From: Amaranthus tricolor
Lineage: Eukaryota; Streptophyta; Magnoliopsida; Caryophyllales; Amaranthaceae
Assembly: GCF_026212465.1 (NCBI RefSeq)
Contig: NC_080049.1
Coordinates: 15,070,777-15,134,776, forward strand
Length of the DNA stretch: 64,000 bases
Reading direction: 5' to 3'
The translations under genes were made by a program, and so were the position numbers. Positions 9,859 to 21,639 of this stretch are shown here, piece after piece. A model generated the notes under the pieces. That model was not told where the DNA came from. It saw only the letters and a list, made by a program, of their open reading frames with translations, and did not search any database. Numbering within the stretch: position 1 is the first letter of the stretch; every line of letters starts with the position of its first letter.

Positions 9859-11719
9859 GTACTCATCTACAATGCATCTTTTCAGAGAAGACATTGTCCC
9901 CGAGATTGAGACCTCGGATAATGAGCATCATAGTTATGACAGTGAAGAGGCCCCACCGACGGATGGTCCCACTACCACTAAGAAAAGAAAAGGGCAATGT
10001 CCTACGAAAAACCTCAAAGTCACAGAACCCATGCATTTAGAATACAATGCATTGGGTTAACCCTGTGGAAAATGGCGTAGGTTATGGAAAACAAGTGGGC
10101 CTATGTATCCGCAAGATTTTGATATTGTACGCATGGAACAAGGTTCCAGAGGGTTTGAAGAAATCTCTATGGGATGATACTGTGGTAAGCAACATTACTA
10201 TTTTTATTGATTTAGTTTCATTTTAAAATTAATTTAATTGACACTAATAAATATAATTTTTTTGTAGAATCTTTTTCACATCGAGAACGATGAGGAGAAG
10301 AAGAATGTGTTTCTTTCAGTTGTTGCTGAAAGATTCATAGATTTCAAATCCAAGCTAGTAACTGGCTGGATCACGAAGAAGCGTGCCCATAAGACGAAAA
10401 AGGTCAAAAGAGGAAACGAAGGTGGAGAGCAAGCACCTTCAAAGATTCCCTATGAAATATGGGGTCGCATATCGAAGAATGAATGGGAGGCTTTTGTTGC
10501 CAAAAGAAAAATTCCCATTGAAGTTGTAAGTATTCCAAAGGAAGTTTTACCATCGCTTGGGCCCAAAAACGTACGATGAGGCCCGAAAAGATTGGGTGGA
10601 TACGGGTTTATACCCCAATCATTGTCCGGCCACGCCCTTACTACGATTACCTCCGCATCCGTGAATGCTCATGCGGAGATTGAGTACGAGATTGGTATTG
10701 CGGACTTCATTCCCGAGATGCAAGTGTAAATTTACCATTACTGATCTGGGAACGAAGAAGGTTGCTGATGTGTGGTGAGTTTTGAAATTATTAAGTATAT
10801 TCTTGATTTGTTTTGTATTTTTTGGCTTTGATTTACTTATACTAATTGTTATATATGTCACTTTTTATTTGAACAGACGGGCTGGAAGGAAAAAGAAGCT
10901 ACGGGGAAGTTCACCCCGAGAGACAATGTTGATGCATTGCATATGGTCTTAGGGAAAGACTATAGAGGGCGGGTAGTCGGAAAAGGAGGCGTCCCCGTGG
11001 GGTCAAAGAAGGCATTTGGCTAAGAGTGTGTTGCTACTCAATCCCGAACGATGCCACCTGATGAAGTAGCAACCTTCAGAGCAGAAATTACGAAGGACGT
11101 TCTCGCCAAAGTGGCACTTGTGTTGCAGAAGATGGGAGCACCCACTGTAGACTTGGCAAATCTGATTTTCGAGGATCAGCAAAGGCAACATGGAGATCCT
11201 AACGCTTCGGTCGAGCCAACACCCGAGCCCATTATCCCCGTAGCACCCGAGCCCATTACTACCCCTGAAGGGCAAAATCCTACACCGGAGACCATGAACT
11301 CCGTTGCTCAAAATCCGGAGCCAACTTGCGCGCTAGTGGTAAAGATACATAGTTTTTAAATATGTAAGCACTTATTAATTTAAATTGCACGTGTTTTAAT
11401 ATTTTATTATGATGCTTATTATATTAAACGACACAATTTACAGGAGGCGACTCCTTGTTCTCTTTTGCTGCCTCAGTTAGGTGTTGCTAATGATGGCGAC
11501 TTAATTGAGGTTGCATATGGTGTGGCACAGGCAACCAAAGAGGGTCAAAGAGTGCATTCCATGCCTGTTACAAGTGGCCACATCAGTGTGACAGTAGAAA
11601 CTATTCTAAAGAGGTTTGAAGATTTCTCACTTCCGGTTCCAATGCCAGAATGGAGCCTTGAGAAACTATCAGACACCCTAGGTATTTTCTTCACATGGCT
11701 ATATGCTTGGGTCCGATGA
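9859..11719 (+). pseudogene. second CACTA gene (Ptta/En/Spm-type, element 1)
   Basis: This is the TnpA-like accessory gene of En/Spm elements, whose product binds subterminal repeats. Coding blocks are 9872-10060 (start MHLFREDIVPEI; acidic, then basic KKRKGQ), about 10060-10185, 10268-10579 (NEWEAFVAKRK), about 10880-11340 (DYRGRVVGKGGVP, the GRVRGVG-type family motif) and 11445-11719 (SLPVPMPEW, then FTWLYAWVR). Between blocks, GT...AG introns are visible (TTTTTTTGTAG near 10267, ATTTACAG near 11444). Stops and frame changes suggest decay. It ends abruptly at the junction with the second CACTA lineage. Confidence 0.65.
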
Positions 11720-12026
11720 ATGTAGACATGATGATGGAGTTCTTAGACACCCGGCTGATAGACAAGCATGGAAGGAATTCAATGTCTGATGTCCAGGGTT
11801 TTCCAATGATGCTCGTAGTGTTAGAATTGGTCTTGCTAGTGATGGTTTCAATCGTTATGGTCTAATGAACACAACCTATAGTACATGGCCAATAATTTTA
11901 ATTCCTTATAACCTACCTCCATGGTCGTGTATGAAGCCATCTTCATTTATTTTGTCGATGATCAGCTTTAATGTGGACAATTAACGATTTTCCAGCTTAT
12001 GCCATGTTATCAGCATGGAGTACTAA
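11720..12026 (+). pseudogene. TNP2-like CACTA transposase of element 2, first half
   Basis: The segment encodes DDGVLRHPADRQAWKEF, then IGLASDGFNRYGLMNTTYST and PIILIPYNLPPWSCMK, the Transposase_21 core of a TNP2 protein. The usual N-terminal domain is missing, because the sequence starts right at the end of the element 1 gene. Stops interrupt it. The reading stops at SAWST, where the PIF/Harbinger element inserted, and resumes at 16797. It is distinct in sequence from the element 1 transposase. Confidence 0.8.
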
Positions 12027-12632
12027 CGACCCGTTTGGTTGATGGTAATGAAGTAATGGTAATGAAATGTTGTAATGGCAATAGTAATGAAGGAATGGAT
12101 GTGAGAATCGGTAATGAAGGTTCTTTTGTTTGGTATGCATGACTAAAGAATGGTAATGGAAGATAATATTCCATTGATTGCATATAAAAAATGGTAATGA
12201 CTCTTTAGTTTCATTATTGTATATTTGTATCTAAAAGCATTATTGTATCTAAAAGCATTATTGTATCTAATGATTCTTTTTTTAATAATAATATAATTGT
12301 GGGTAATTACAAACATTACCTTTTTTTCTTCATTATTTTTTTGAACAATTGCATCGACTTGCAATTACAAATAATAATATTTTCTTCATGCATTCTTTAC
12401 ACTGCAAATACTTGACAATTACAAACAAGTTTCGATTAAGTAGCCATAATAGTACTCTTCAACCGAGAAAATTAGCTAGTGTTTAGGCATAAAAATTATG
12501 ATAAAAAGTCCATTCCTCTAGTGACTACCAAGTTCATACTTTATTAAAACACACATACATTTTCACCAACACAGAAAGTATAACCTAAAGTTCAACCATT
12601 TTACATCATAATATTTTTAAAATCTATCAACA

Positions 12633-13570
12633 CTATCTTTTTAGCAAAGATTTGACGAACATAACTTTGCACTCATCCGGCACACCGTAGAATATTTCCA
12701 CCTTCTTATCATCTAAGCCAATAATTGTGGTAGCTTCGACAACTTCTATTGGTGCCAGTTCTTGCAAATTACTCATTACTCCAAAAAGGTAAGTTCTCTT
12801 CTCACCTATCTCCACATCTCGTAAAAATGATTTCTTCATATCCATCATGATTGAAGTAGACTCCTTTTCAACATCAATCAAAGCTGCCAATGTAGTGGCC
12901 AGCCCAATAAGCTCTTCATTTTGAATTTCCCTTCTTCTCTTACGATCTCCTCGACCACTTGATTGCCCATACGCTCGAGTTGAGCTAATAACATCATCAT
13001 TCTTTTCAGGCTCATTCTTATCACCTTCTTCATCGTCTCCTGGCCCCTTGACCATACTTCCACTGGCACGATCCTTGGCGTAAATCTCACAAAGCTTGTC
13101 ATACAGAGGAAACGTTTTACAGAATAGAGCAGCAGCTCCATCTTTTCCCTGGAGCATATCTTACAATTATATATCAATCAAATGAAAAAAACAAAATTAA
13201 TTGCAAAAACAGTGATTAATTGCTACTGTTAACAAATTAAATAAAAGAAAATACCTGAGCCCATTCCATAAAGACTTCCTTCTCACTAGTTACCATTTTT
13301 GTAGCATCGTCCCAACCAAAACCACTAACCTGCTTCTGAATTTCAATAATATATCCCTTTTGTCTCTTAAAAATCTTAATTTTGGATTCAATATGTGGCT
13401 TACCCTTCAATCCACAATAAGGAATTCGCTTATTCATTTTCTTTTCATATATGTCTGATAACCAGTCCTATAGCCTGTGTCACACTTCCAATTTTAATTC
13501 TGCCTCTCAAGTAGAATGTCAACAAGGGCATTCTCCTCCAATTAAGTACACATTCTCTTATTTTTTCCTC
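12633..13570 (-). pseudogene. Myb/SANT-like DNA-binding partner of Harbinger transposase
   Basis: PIF/Harbinger elements need a second protein with a Myb/SANT-like domain, thought to bring the transposase to DNA and into the nucleus. Read on the minus strand, an N-terminal block near 13570-13440 has EENALVDILLERQN and NWKCDTGYRTGYQTYMKRK. The next block (13437-13256) has CGLKGKPHIESKIKIFKRQ and GFGWDDATKMVTSEKEVF and ends at a good donor (CAG/GTATTTT). The last exon begins near 13160 and ends at 12633 (FPLYDKLCEIYAKDRASG, then a basic RGDRKRRRE stretch). Stops in the first block make it a probable pseudogene. Confidence 0.75.
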
Positions 13571-13771
13571 GATCTCGAATCTCATCACCCATATTAGTTA
13601 TTATATATCTGTCATACAATAGTGGCAAACAATACCAAAGTATCTTTGTAAGACAAGAATATTTTATACCTAATCAATCAAAAAAACAACTTATGTTTGT
13701 AGTTCAACATAAAAGCTAGTCCTAAAAGGCTAAAAATTGAAAAACCAACTAAAATAAGAAATTATTCATTA

Positions 13772-15112
13772 CTATTGTCTCCTGGCTAAGAATGCATCAT
13801 ACATATCTTGAGCTAATGTGTTTCTAAAATTAGTCCATTCTTCAGATGCGCCACAATTTCGAATGTAGTCTCCATTATCTTCAATTTCATCATTCTCTCC
13901 TTCCTCTTCCATATATGCATCTAAAATAGCTTCCATTGGATCAATGCTCATTTGTTGGCGAATAAGTTTATGAATATACACACAAGCCAATATTATATCT
14001 ATCTGAGTGCTGAGAGGGTACTTGGTTCCTTTGGCAAGAACTTCCCATCGTACTTTCAACAAACCAAAAGCTCGTTCAACCACATTTCTAGCTAAGCATG
14101 CCTCATATTGAACACCTCTTCCTTAGAGCATGGTTGCTCCAACCCCCTTCTCTGTTCATGATAAATTGTTCTTTTATAAGGTACAAGAAATCCATCATAA
14201 TATTTATATCCTGCATCCCCTAGATAATAGTTACCTAGGTGAAAAAGTGAAAAACCAATGAGTTAAGCTAGATTATTGGTCATTGTTGCTCCCTTAAAAA
14301 ATCTTTTACACCTAAGAAGTTGATTTATGACCTCTAGTCACTTTTAATCCATTATTTCTATTTAAAGCACTTCGAAGTACTCTTCCATCGGCAGCTGAAC
14401 CTTCCCAACCTGCCAAAACATATATAAATTGCATATCCGGTGCACAAGCTCCTAAAATATGTGTTGAGATGGTATTTTTTTTCTTGACCTATGACGTGAT
14501 TTATCTATCGCAGGCACATTTACATTAATCAAAGTCCCATCAATAGCACCTATACAATTCTATTAAAAGGGGTGTGATTAATAAAAGTTAAAAATCGATA
14601 TGTGTTTTCTATCTATTAATAAAAAAATACATGGTTTACCTTGAACCATTTCCATCTTTCATCTGTGCTATTCTCTGGAATTGGTTCAGGTTTCTTGAGG
14701 AGCAAACTCGAAAGTTTTAACACAGCTTTTAACACATTATTAAAATGTCTGCTTATAGTTTCTCCTGACCGTTGAAAATGATATTTTATTTCTCTATTCT
14801 TCTCCTCAAATGAAAGTAGATGCAAAAATATAGTAACCATTTCTTCCACTACCATGTTCTTAGTATCCTTTGACCCTCCAACTTCACGAAACCAATGAAA
14901 TGAAGATATTAAACGTGCGACGATCCATCCTTAGTTGCTCAATGCAAGCAATATCACTCTCCACTATCATTCCATCTAAATTTGCTAATCTATGGATAGG
15001 ATTATGCAGACTAGGTTGCTTAGAAATCCTAATTCTTAGTCTTCTTCTAAAAATAAGGATTATCCTAATCAAAATGAGCATCATTACTCTTCTAATTTTT
15101 CTTCGCTTCATA
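13772..15112 (-). pseudogene. PIF/Harbinger DDE transposase, three exons, two frame changes
   Basis: Exon 1 (15112-14640) holds the helix-turn-helix-like start (CIEQLRMDRRTF, VVEEMVTIFLHLLSF, SGETISRHFNNVLKAVL) and ends WKWFK before a GT donor. Exon 2 (14559-14332) carries the first catalytic Asp in GAIDGTLINVN and runs to GLKVTRG. Exon 3 (14234-13772) carries the second Asp in YYLGDAGYKYYDGFLVPYK and the Glu in VVERAFGLLK. All three catalytic residues and consensus splice sites are present. Single-base frame changes near 14886 and 14099 disable the gene. The intron after GLKVTRG lies at the usual family position. Confidence 0.88.
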
Positions 15113-15159
15113 GCAAACCAAAAAAAAATAAAGTCCTTAGATGATTGTTGAAAATGCAT

Positions 15160-15937
15160 AAATCATAGCATAAGTAGATGATAAGTCACAAAACCATTCA
15201 ATCAATTCTAGTTAAGACCAAGTATCGACATACATAAGGTTAAATAAAGAATAAAGATAGTAGAAATTTAAAATGCAACCACTTGCAAGAGCACATGATG
15301 TAGGTGACATGCTCAATCATTATAGCAGTGAATTATGGAATGAAGCAACATCAAAGGGCCCATAACCTAGCTAAAAAAGTTCAAGGGAACTAAATATTTG
15401 AATACTCCAAAATGCTACTGCTTTAACTATTATTTATTTTCTTGTAATGACTAATGGTGTTACTTGAACCTCGAAATGAAAAACTACCTAAAGGTAGATG
15501 TCTACCTGCCAACATATCAAGGGCAAAGCCATCTGAATCTCACCAAGCTAAGAAACTTTACTCCCTTAACCATTAAGATGCTTATTACAAGAAAAATTTA
15601 TTAAATATTTTCTCTGATTTTTAATACTCCTTCCCTTTCTTAATACATAATTTTATTTTTATTATCCTCAATTTCATATTGTAAGTAAATTAAAATATTA
15701 TTTTTTTTATGTGTTTGACTAACAAAAATCACAACTTAACCAAAAAAAAGCCTACCAAAATACTTTTATGATTGCAAACACAAATACATAATATATGGAG
15801 ATTCTAGTCACCATTTCTTATCATCAGTCTTGTTCGAATTCCACTAAATTGAAAGGTCCATTTCTCTTTACGAGGAACACCAACCCAAACAATCAAGAAC
15901 GATTAGAAAGATATTGTGGAGCCTAACTAACCATAGA
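15160..15937. other. upstream non-coding part of the Harbinger element
   Basis: AT-rich sequence between the transposase start and the captured fragment. It probably includes the transposase promoter on the minus strand. No other feature recognised. Confidence 0.4.
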
Positions 15938-16262
15938 ATGCTTCTTCTACTTTCTGCAATTCCTCCACACTATTCTTTGTCCAATCCAACTCTTTTTTTC
16001 CCTAATTCAAACCCCATTAATCAAAATCATATTATCCCGAAACCTCAAAATTGTTGTTTCAAATGCTACTCTTATTTCCCATCACACCCAAAACCACCAT
16101 TTTTACCCACCTTCTCAACTTCTTGTTCTAGTTCTACTGCTACTTTGAGATATGTAAATGCCCTGTTCTTGAGGAAGAAGGAAGGGAGTGGGTCCCTTCT
16201 GCTTCTGATGTTGCTTCTGCTATAAGAAAGACTTCATCTTCTCCCGTCGAGCGTTCTCACAA
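15938..16262 (+). pseudogene. probable captured host gene 5' exon inside the Harbinger element
   Basis: Opposite in strand to the transposase, this stretch starts MLLLLSAIPPHYSLSNPTL and continues as a Ser/Pro/Asn/Phe-rich, acid-poor leader like a plastid transit peptide. After one frame change near 16147 it reads EICKCPVLEEEGREWVPSA and then DVASAIRKTSSS. Codon use and composition are more gene-like than the AT-rich surroundings. It has no counterpart in normal Harbinger gene content. I infer transduplication of a host gene start. The host gene is not identified. Confidence 0.45.
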
Positions 16263-16796
16263 ATAACAGAAAAACACAGCCGTCTACAACATACATACAA
16301 GATACTACAATCTAATTCAACAAAAAATAGATCTAATCTGGAGAAAAATAATAAAAAAATCAAACTAAGAAATTACAATGAAATCGAACCTGTAAATCAC
16401 CTTGAAGCCAGCAAAAAGTAGATATAATCTGGAGAAAATTAGATAAAGCACAAGATTCTAACTAAATTTAAGTTATGGTTGCACTGGATCAACTCATTTT
16501 GGCTATGAAGAAATCTAGGGTTTGAGAGAGTGAGAGGGAAAATAGGGAAAATCTATGTTTGAGAGAGAAAGGAAATGACCGAGAAAAAGTCCTTCATTAC
16601 CAAAGTAATACATCATTACCATTATAACCTAATACTAGATTGTTTGATGGTAATAAAAATGGCTCTTTTTAGTAATTTCATTACCTTATTTTATTACCAT
16701 CCATTACCATTGAAGGCATCCAAACAACCAAATTTTTTATTACTTAATTTTATTGCCATTACCGCCCTCTAATACCATGTACCAAACGGGCCGTAA

Positions 16797-18897
16797 GGGT
16801 TATAATGCTTGTCCTGAGTGTAATTACTCAACTCCCTCTACACGAGTCGGAAATAAGATATGTTACATAGGACATCGTAAATGGTTACCTAGGGATCATC
16901 CTTTTAGATTTCAAACTAGTTTGTTTGATGGGATTGAAGAACATGGTAGTGCTCCTTCACTTATGGCTGGCTCTGACGTTTTAAGAGAGCAACAAACTTT
17001 AGAGCATGAGTATAGGAAAATTCAAACGTCATTTAAAAGACGAAAATGACAGTCTATAATTGATAATGATGCCAATGATCCTAAGATTCTTTGGACAAAG
17101 AGGAGTATATTTTTTGACCTTCCTTATTGGGAGCCTAATACTCTTCGTCACAACTTAGATGTCATGCATATAGAGAAAAATGTGTGTGATAATCTTCTTG
17201 GAACTTTGATGAATATGGATGGAAAGTGTAAAGATGATAAATTTGCTCGCATCTCTTTTGAAAATGGAAACGTGAAGCCATATTTTTGGTTGCAATGTCA
17301 CAGTGACAATGAATTCATCATGCCACTCGCCCCATATTGTATGACTGGGTAGGCAAAGAGTCATTTCTACATGTTTTTGGCAAATATTAGATTTTTTGAT
17401 GGATATGGGTAAATCTTTTAGGATGTGTGAACTTGAAAAACAAGAAGCTTATGAATCTTAAGAGTCATGACAAACACATATTAATGCAAGATATCCTTCC
17501 AATAGCATTCAAATCATCTCAAGCCTCCACAATTATTCATCTTGCTGATGATCTAGCATCATTTTAAAGTCTCTTTATGCCAAAGAAATCGATCCTAAGT
17601 ACCTTGATGCTTTACAATCCAAGATAATATAAGTCTTGTGTCGAATGGAGATTGAATTCCTTCCTCCATTTTTCACTATCATGGTTAATTTGTTAATTCA
17701 CCTTGTTAAGGAGGTAAAGCTCGGAGGACCTGTTCATTACAAATGGATGTATCCAATTCAAAAGTATACATAAGTTGACATTGCACTCTTTACTCATTTC
17801 TTAAAACTTATTATATTTAGTAATAAAAATATACTCTTTTGAAAGGTACTTAGCCCATCTTAAAACATTTGTGAGAAATAGAGCTCAACCAGAAGTGTCT
17901 ATTGCCGAGGGTTATATTCTTGAGGAAACAATTACTTTTTGCTCAAGATATTTAGAAGTAGCAGAAGCACTCTTCAATTGACCACGTTGCAATGATGATG
18001 ATAATGAAAATGCATCTAGTTATTTGTTTAATGACGGTGGTCGGCCGGTTGGGGAGGTGAAACTGATTAATTTGAACCATAAGAGCAAGATGCAAATACA
18101 TCGTTATGTGCTAACCCAATTTCAAGAGTTACTTCAACCATATGAAAGGTAAGTCCTTAACTTAGGTATCATATTATTGAACCCATTTGAACTACTTTGA
18201 ATTGTTGTAACATATATATTACTTTTAATTAGTCGCAAAGAATTCTTATCTCAGAAGCAAAGGGAAAATGATAGAATTACTATTACTAATGATTTGGTGA
18301 TTAAATGGAAGTTGGTGGAATTTCCAGATTAGTTAAAGTTACAGGTTACCGATTAATAAATTTTGTCAACTAAATGTGAATGATTATACTTTTTATTGAT
18401 TCATCCACTTAAACAATACATTTTACTTAGGTACCTAATATCGATGAGGCTGATCCCAAAAAAGATTGTTGATAGCATTGGCTTGTGGTCCAAGTTTATA
18501 TTGCTAAAAGAATGAAGGGTTATACGATCAATGGTTTCAAGTTCAAGACATTTGCTAGTGAAAGAACTCGTAAAACTCAAATAGTGGAGTAATGGTGGCA
18601 GCCGATGGAATTAAGTACTACGGAAGATTAATAGATATACTTGAAGTTAACTACCTTGGATCCTATAAAGTCGTGGTTTATCGTTGTGATTGGGTGGACA
18701 TAGTAACTGGGATAGAATATAGTGGTTCTAGAACGCGAGTGAGCTTTTCAAAGTTGATTCACACGGGCCGATTTTTAACTGATGAGCCATTTGTTATTTC
18801 TAGTCAAGCTACACAAGTTTTTTATGTTAAGGATAAATCAAAAAATGGTTGGAACTATGTAGTTGAAACTAAGCCTAAGGACTTGTCTGATGTTTGA
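16797..18897 (+). pseudogene. TNP2-like CACTA transposase of element 2, second half
   Basis: After the Harbinger element the transposase resumes with CPECNYSTPSTRVGNKICYI and GHRKWLPRDHPFRF. It continues with LPYWEPNTLRHNLDVMHIEK (about 17115-17180), a DUF4218-like part (MEIEFLPPFFTIMVNLLIHL, 17645-17705; FVRNRAQPEVSIAEGY, 17870-17915) and a DUF4216-like C terminus (YYGRLIDILEVNYLGSY, FVISSQATQVFYV, 18592-18897). Many stops and short deletions, plus possible intron remnants, make it non-functional. Confidence 0.83.
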
Positions 18898-18992
18898 CGT
18901 AATCAATTATTTTGAGTTGTATATTTTTAATTTGTGATGATGATATATTCTCATCTTTTCGTTGTCACTGCAGGATTTATCATTGTGAAATC

Positions 18993-20220
18993 ATGACCTT
19001 TCGAAGTAAAGCTACGAAGATTAATGTTGAAAATTATGCTCAAATCAAACAAGAGGCTAGTGCAAACCAAGCTCATATTGCTAATTTTGGACCTTTTCAA
19101 CCCAAAAAGTCCATTATACTCCAGCACGAGATCCCTCTACTGTCTTGGTACCTACTGTTATCAAGAAACATGATCCCAAAACTTTACCTCTTGATAAAAG
19201 CTTTATGATTCGAACCTTGAAGACTTCAACTAATACTCCAGGAATTGATCCATCTTCAAGCTTTAAACCTACAGTTACCAAGAAACATGGTCCCAAAGTT
19301 TTACCTCTTGATAAAAGCTCTATGTCTCGAACCTTGAAGACTTCAACCAGTTTCCAGCACTTGATCCATCTACTAGCTTTAAACCTACAGTTACCAAGAA
19401 ACATGATCCTAAAGCTTTACATCTTTATAAAGGCTTTATGTCTCGAACGTTGAAGACTACAACTTGTAAACCTACAATAACGAAGAATCTTGATCCCCCT
19501 TCTACCTATAAATCTACAATAGAGGATGCTGAAGATCCCAAAGAGCAAGATGAGCATTCAAAAGAAATGGAGACAAAGGTTCTTGGGAGAAGAAAACAAG
19601 TGTGGAAGCCAAGGGGTAATCTTCAATGGAAAGAGAATACAGATGTGGATCCAGATGAGGTAGTCCAAGTAGAAGGTATACATACTTGAATGATAATAAT
19701 ATGCATATTTGATAAAAATTGTGTATTTATTACTAATTTTATTTGTGATTGAGTACAGATAACGGAAAATCAGCCTCCAAAAATTAGGAGTAATGGTGGG
19801 GACTATAGTTGCTAAGCAAGTTTGGTGCTTATCATCAGGAAGAAGGATCATTGTTCATTTCAATGATTATAATCAACCAATTATGGTCATGGGGTTACTA
19901 GATCTCATGTGTTTGTTATTAAAGCTCGATCAATTACGAAACAGCAAGATGGGTGATTGTGGTGGTATTTCAAGTGATGTTATGGGGCTTAAATTCTACC
20001 TATTATTTGTTGAGAGAAAAAATGATGAGCTTATGAGAAAAAATGATGAGGTTATTTCCCAACTATAAAAAAGAAATGATGAGGTTACTTCCTAACTTCT
20101 GAAAAAAAAAACGAAGAAGTTGAAGAACTAAGAGCTCAAAATGAAAAAAATTCTCACTCAACTTGATCGTTTATCTTCATTCTTAGATCAGCTACAACAA
20201 AAATCAAAGAACAAGTAAGA
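18993..20220 (+). pseudogene. second gene of CACTA element 2, with internal repeats
   Basis: Coding-like blocks follow the transposase: 18993-19130, a repeat region 19151-19515, a basic block at 19558-19680 (KVLGRRKQVWKPRGNLQW), a likely intron (GTATAC... to TACAG at 19758), then 19759-20215 ending in a charged, heptad-like stretch (ERKNDELMRKNDEVISQL, then LDRLSSFLDQLQQK) suggesting a coiled coil. By position and composition it is the TnpA-like accessory gene. Frame changes between repeats and stops near 20068-20100 show decay. Confidence 0.5.
19151..19515 (+). repeat. 117-bp coding tandem repeats
   Basis: Units begin CCTAC at 19151, 19268 and 19384, with a shorter one at 19471. They encode a lysine-rich motif of the type TVTKKHGPKVLPLDKSSM. 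The second-to-third spacing is 116 rather than 117 bp, so the frame slips by one base between units. Confidence 0.8.
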
Positions 20221-20819
20221 ATCATTATTATTTTTATCATCCATCGAATCTTTTTCATATTACTTTTTAGTGCTTATGGTAGAAGTGCAATTACGATTTT
20301 TTTCATGTTATGTTTTGCTTGCAGTTGGATGAAGTAGAGCCTTCTTTCTTTTAGTTTTGCTAAAGTTGTGCATTTTGTTTGATTTGTTGCAGATTTTTGC
20401 TGTTGATGTTCATATTATGACCAAGAAATCATCGTTTGCAAAGGTCTTGATGCTAAATTGAAAATTGCAACATAATGAAAACAATTTTGCAAGCCTTTAA
20501 CTGTTGACAAACTTTTAGTTTTATAGATTTTGCACTCTTTAACATCGACGAATGTATGAGTGTATGTGAATATAAAATTAGGTATTTTTGTTGGTTGGAC
20601 TCTTCTGACCAGGCTACAATAACTTAAGGTCAAAGCTCCATCGACAAATGTATGTGCGTATATGAATATCGAATTCGAATACTTTTGTGGATATGATGAT
20701 TTGGTATGATGTTTGTTGGTAATTATGTATGTTTGATGAATTTACAGTATCGAAAAGGCTAATATATATTGGGGTGATGATAAGTTGTCAAAAGTAAATA
20801 CATTTTCAACGCATGTAAA

Positions 20820-21217
20820 TGTCTAAAACATAAATCTAGATATTAATGGTTTATTCTCTTTTAGGTGTATAAAAGCGTCTTAAATATATTAAGCATTTTC
20901 AACATGATAAAGCGTCTAAATATTTGCATTATCCACTCTAATTAGCGTCTACAAGGTTTTCTTCTTTACGGTTTAAAGCGTCTAAAAACAAAAAATTGCA
21001 TTATGGTTTCGGGCGCGAAATATTTTTCCCATAGCGAAAGGCGTGAAAAACCGCTTTTATTATCCACAAAAATAACTGTCGAAAATAAGAGCTTCAAAAA
21101 TTTGTAACCCACTTTTCTAAGACACTTGGTCAACCGTCGAAAATATATTTTTCGACGCTTTTAAGCTTCGAAAAATCCATCATATTTCCGTCAAAAAACT
21201 CCGTATTTTTTGTAGTG
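20820..21217 (+). repeat. 3' subterminal and terminal region of CACTA element 2
   Basis: Several GCGTCTTAA, GCGTCTAAA, GTCGAAAA and TTCGACGC units crowd between about 20870 and 21200, and the sequence ends TTTTTTGTAGTG at 21217, the inverse of CACTACAAAAAA. ACA (21218-21220) follows and would be the 3-bp target duplication; its partner is lost with the 5' end. Confidence 0.78.
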
Positions 21218-21639
21218 ACAATTCCATATGCCACTAAACGCCAAATAAAGTGTTACTAAATCACTTTATATGGAACTTAAACTAAAAACCAACAATTGTT
21301 ACACTAAAAACATAAATGTCATTTTTTAATGCCACTGAATTCTATGTTGCGAAAAGTTAAATTTTTTATACTGACTACAGATAATATAAAACTAAATTTG
21401 TCACACATTTTAAATTTAATCATAATGTATTTCTATATAATGTCACAAAAATTGCACAACTACATTCATGAACTTCTGTTAAATGGTCGATCCACGGGAT
21501 ACCTTAAAAAAGTAATTTGCCTTTGGCAGTATCATGTCTTGTTTATGTTGATCAAGAACTTTCTAAAAATGATTAAGGTTATACCTGATCGATTCTCCAA
21601 AGTGGGGTTTTTCTGAAATCCCTTGGTCCTTTTTCTCCA
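21218..21639. other. spacer without recognised features
   Basis: AT-rich; only short open frames, none with family features. Confidence 0.5.

Larger units (their letters stand above)
12027..16793 (-). mobile_element. PIF/Harbinger transposon, nearly complete
   Basis: A 4.77-kb element with ends CGACCCGTTTGGT and, inverted, CGGCCCGTTTGGT, flanked by TAA at 12024-12026 and 16794-16796. TAA/TTA duplications are the PIF/Harbinger hallmark. It inserted into the second CACTA transposase gene, and the reading frame on either side continues across the site. Both standard genes, transposase and Myb/SANT-like partner, are on the minus strand. Each carries only a few disabling changes, so the insertion is younger than its host element. 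Confidence 0.92.
5284..21217 (+). mobile_element. composite CACTA (En/Spm) region from two lineages
   Basis: The left edge is a degenerate CACTA end (TACTACAATATC, 5284). The right edge is a good one ending TTTTTTGTAGTG at 21217. Inside are two different TNP2-type transposases and two different second genes, in the order TNP2-ORF2 (to about 11718), then TNP2-ORF2 again. The two edges carry unrelated subterminal repeats (GTCGC-type left, GTCGAAA/GCGTCT-type right), so this is not one element. The first lacks its 3' end and the second its 5' end, with the junction near 11718. A PIF/Harbinger element splits the second transposase. Confidence 0.75.
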
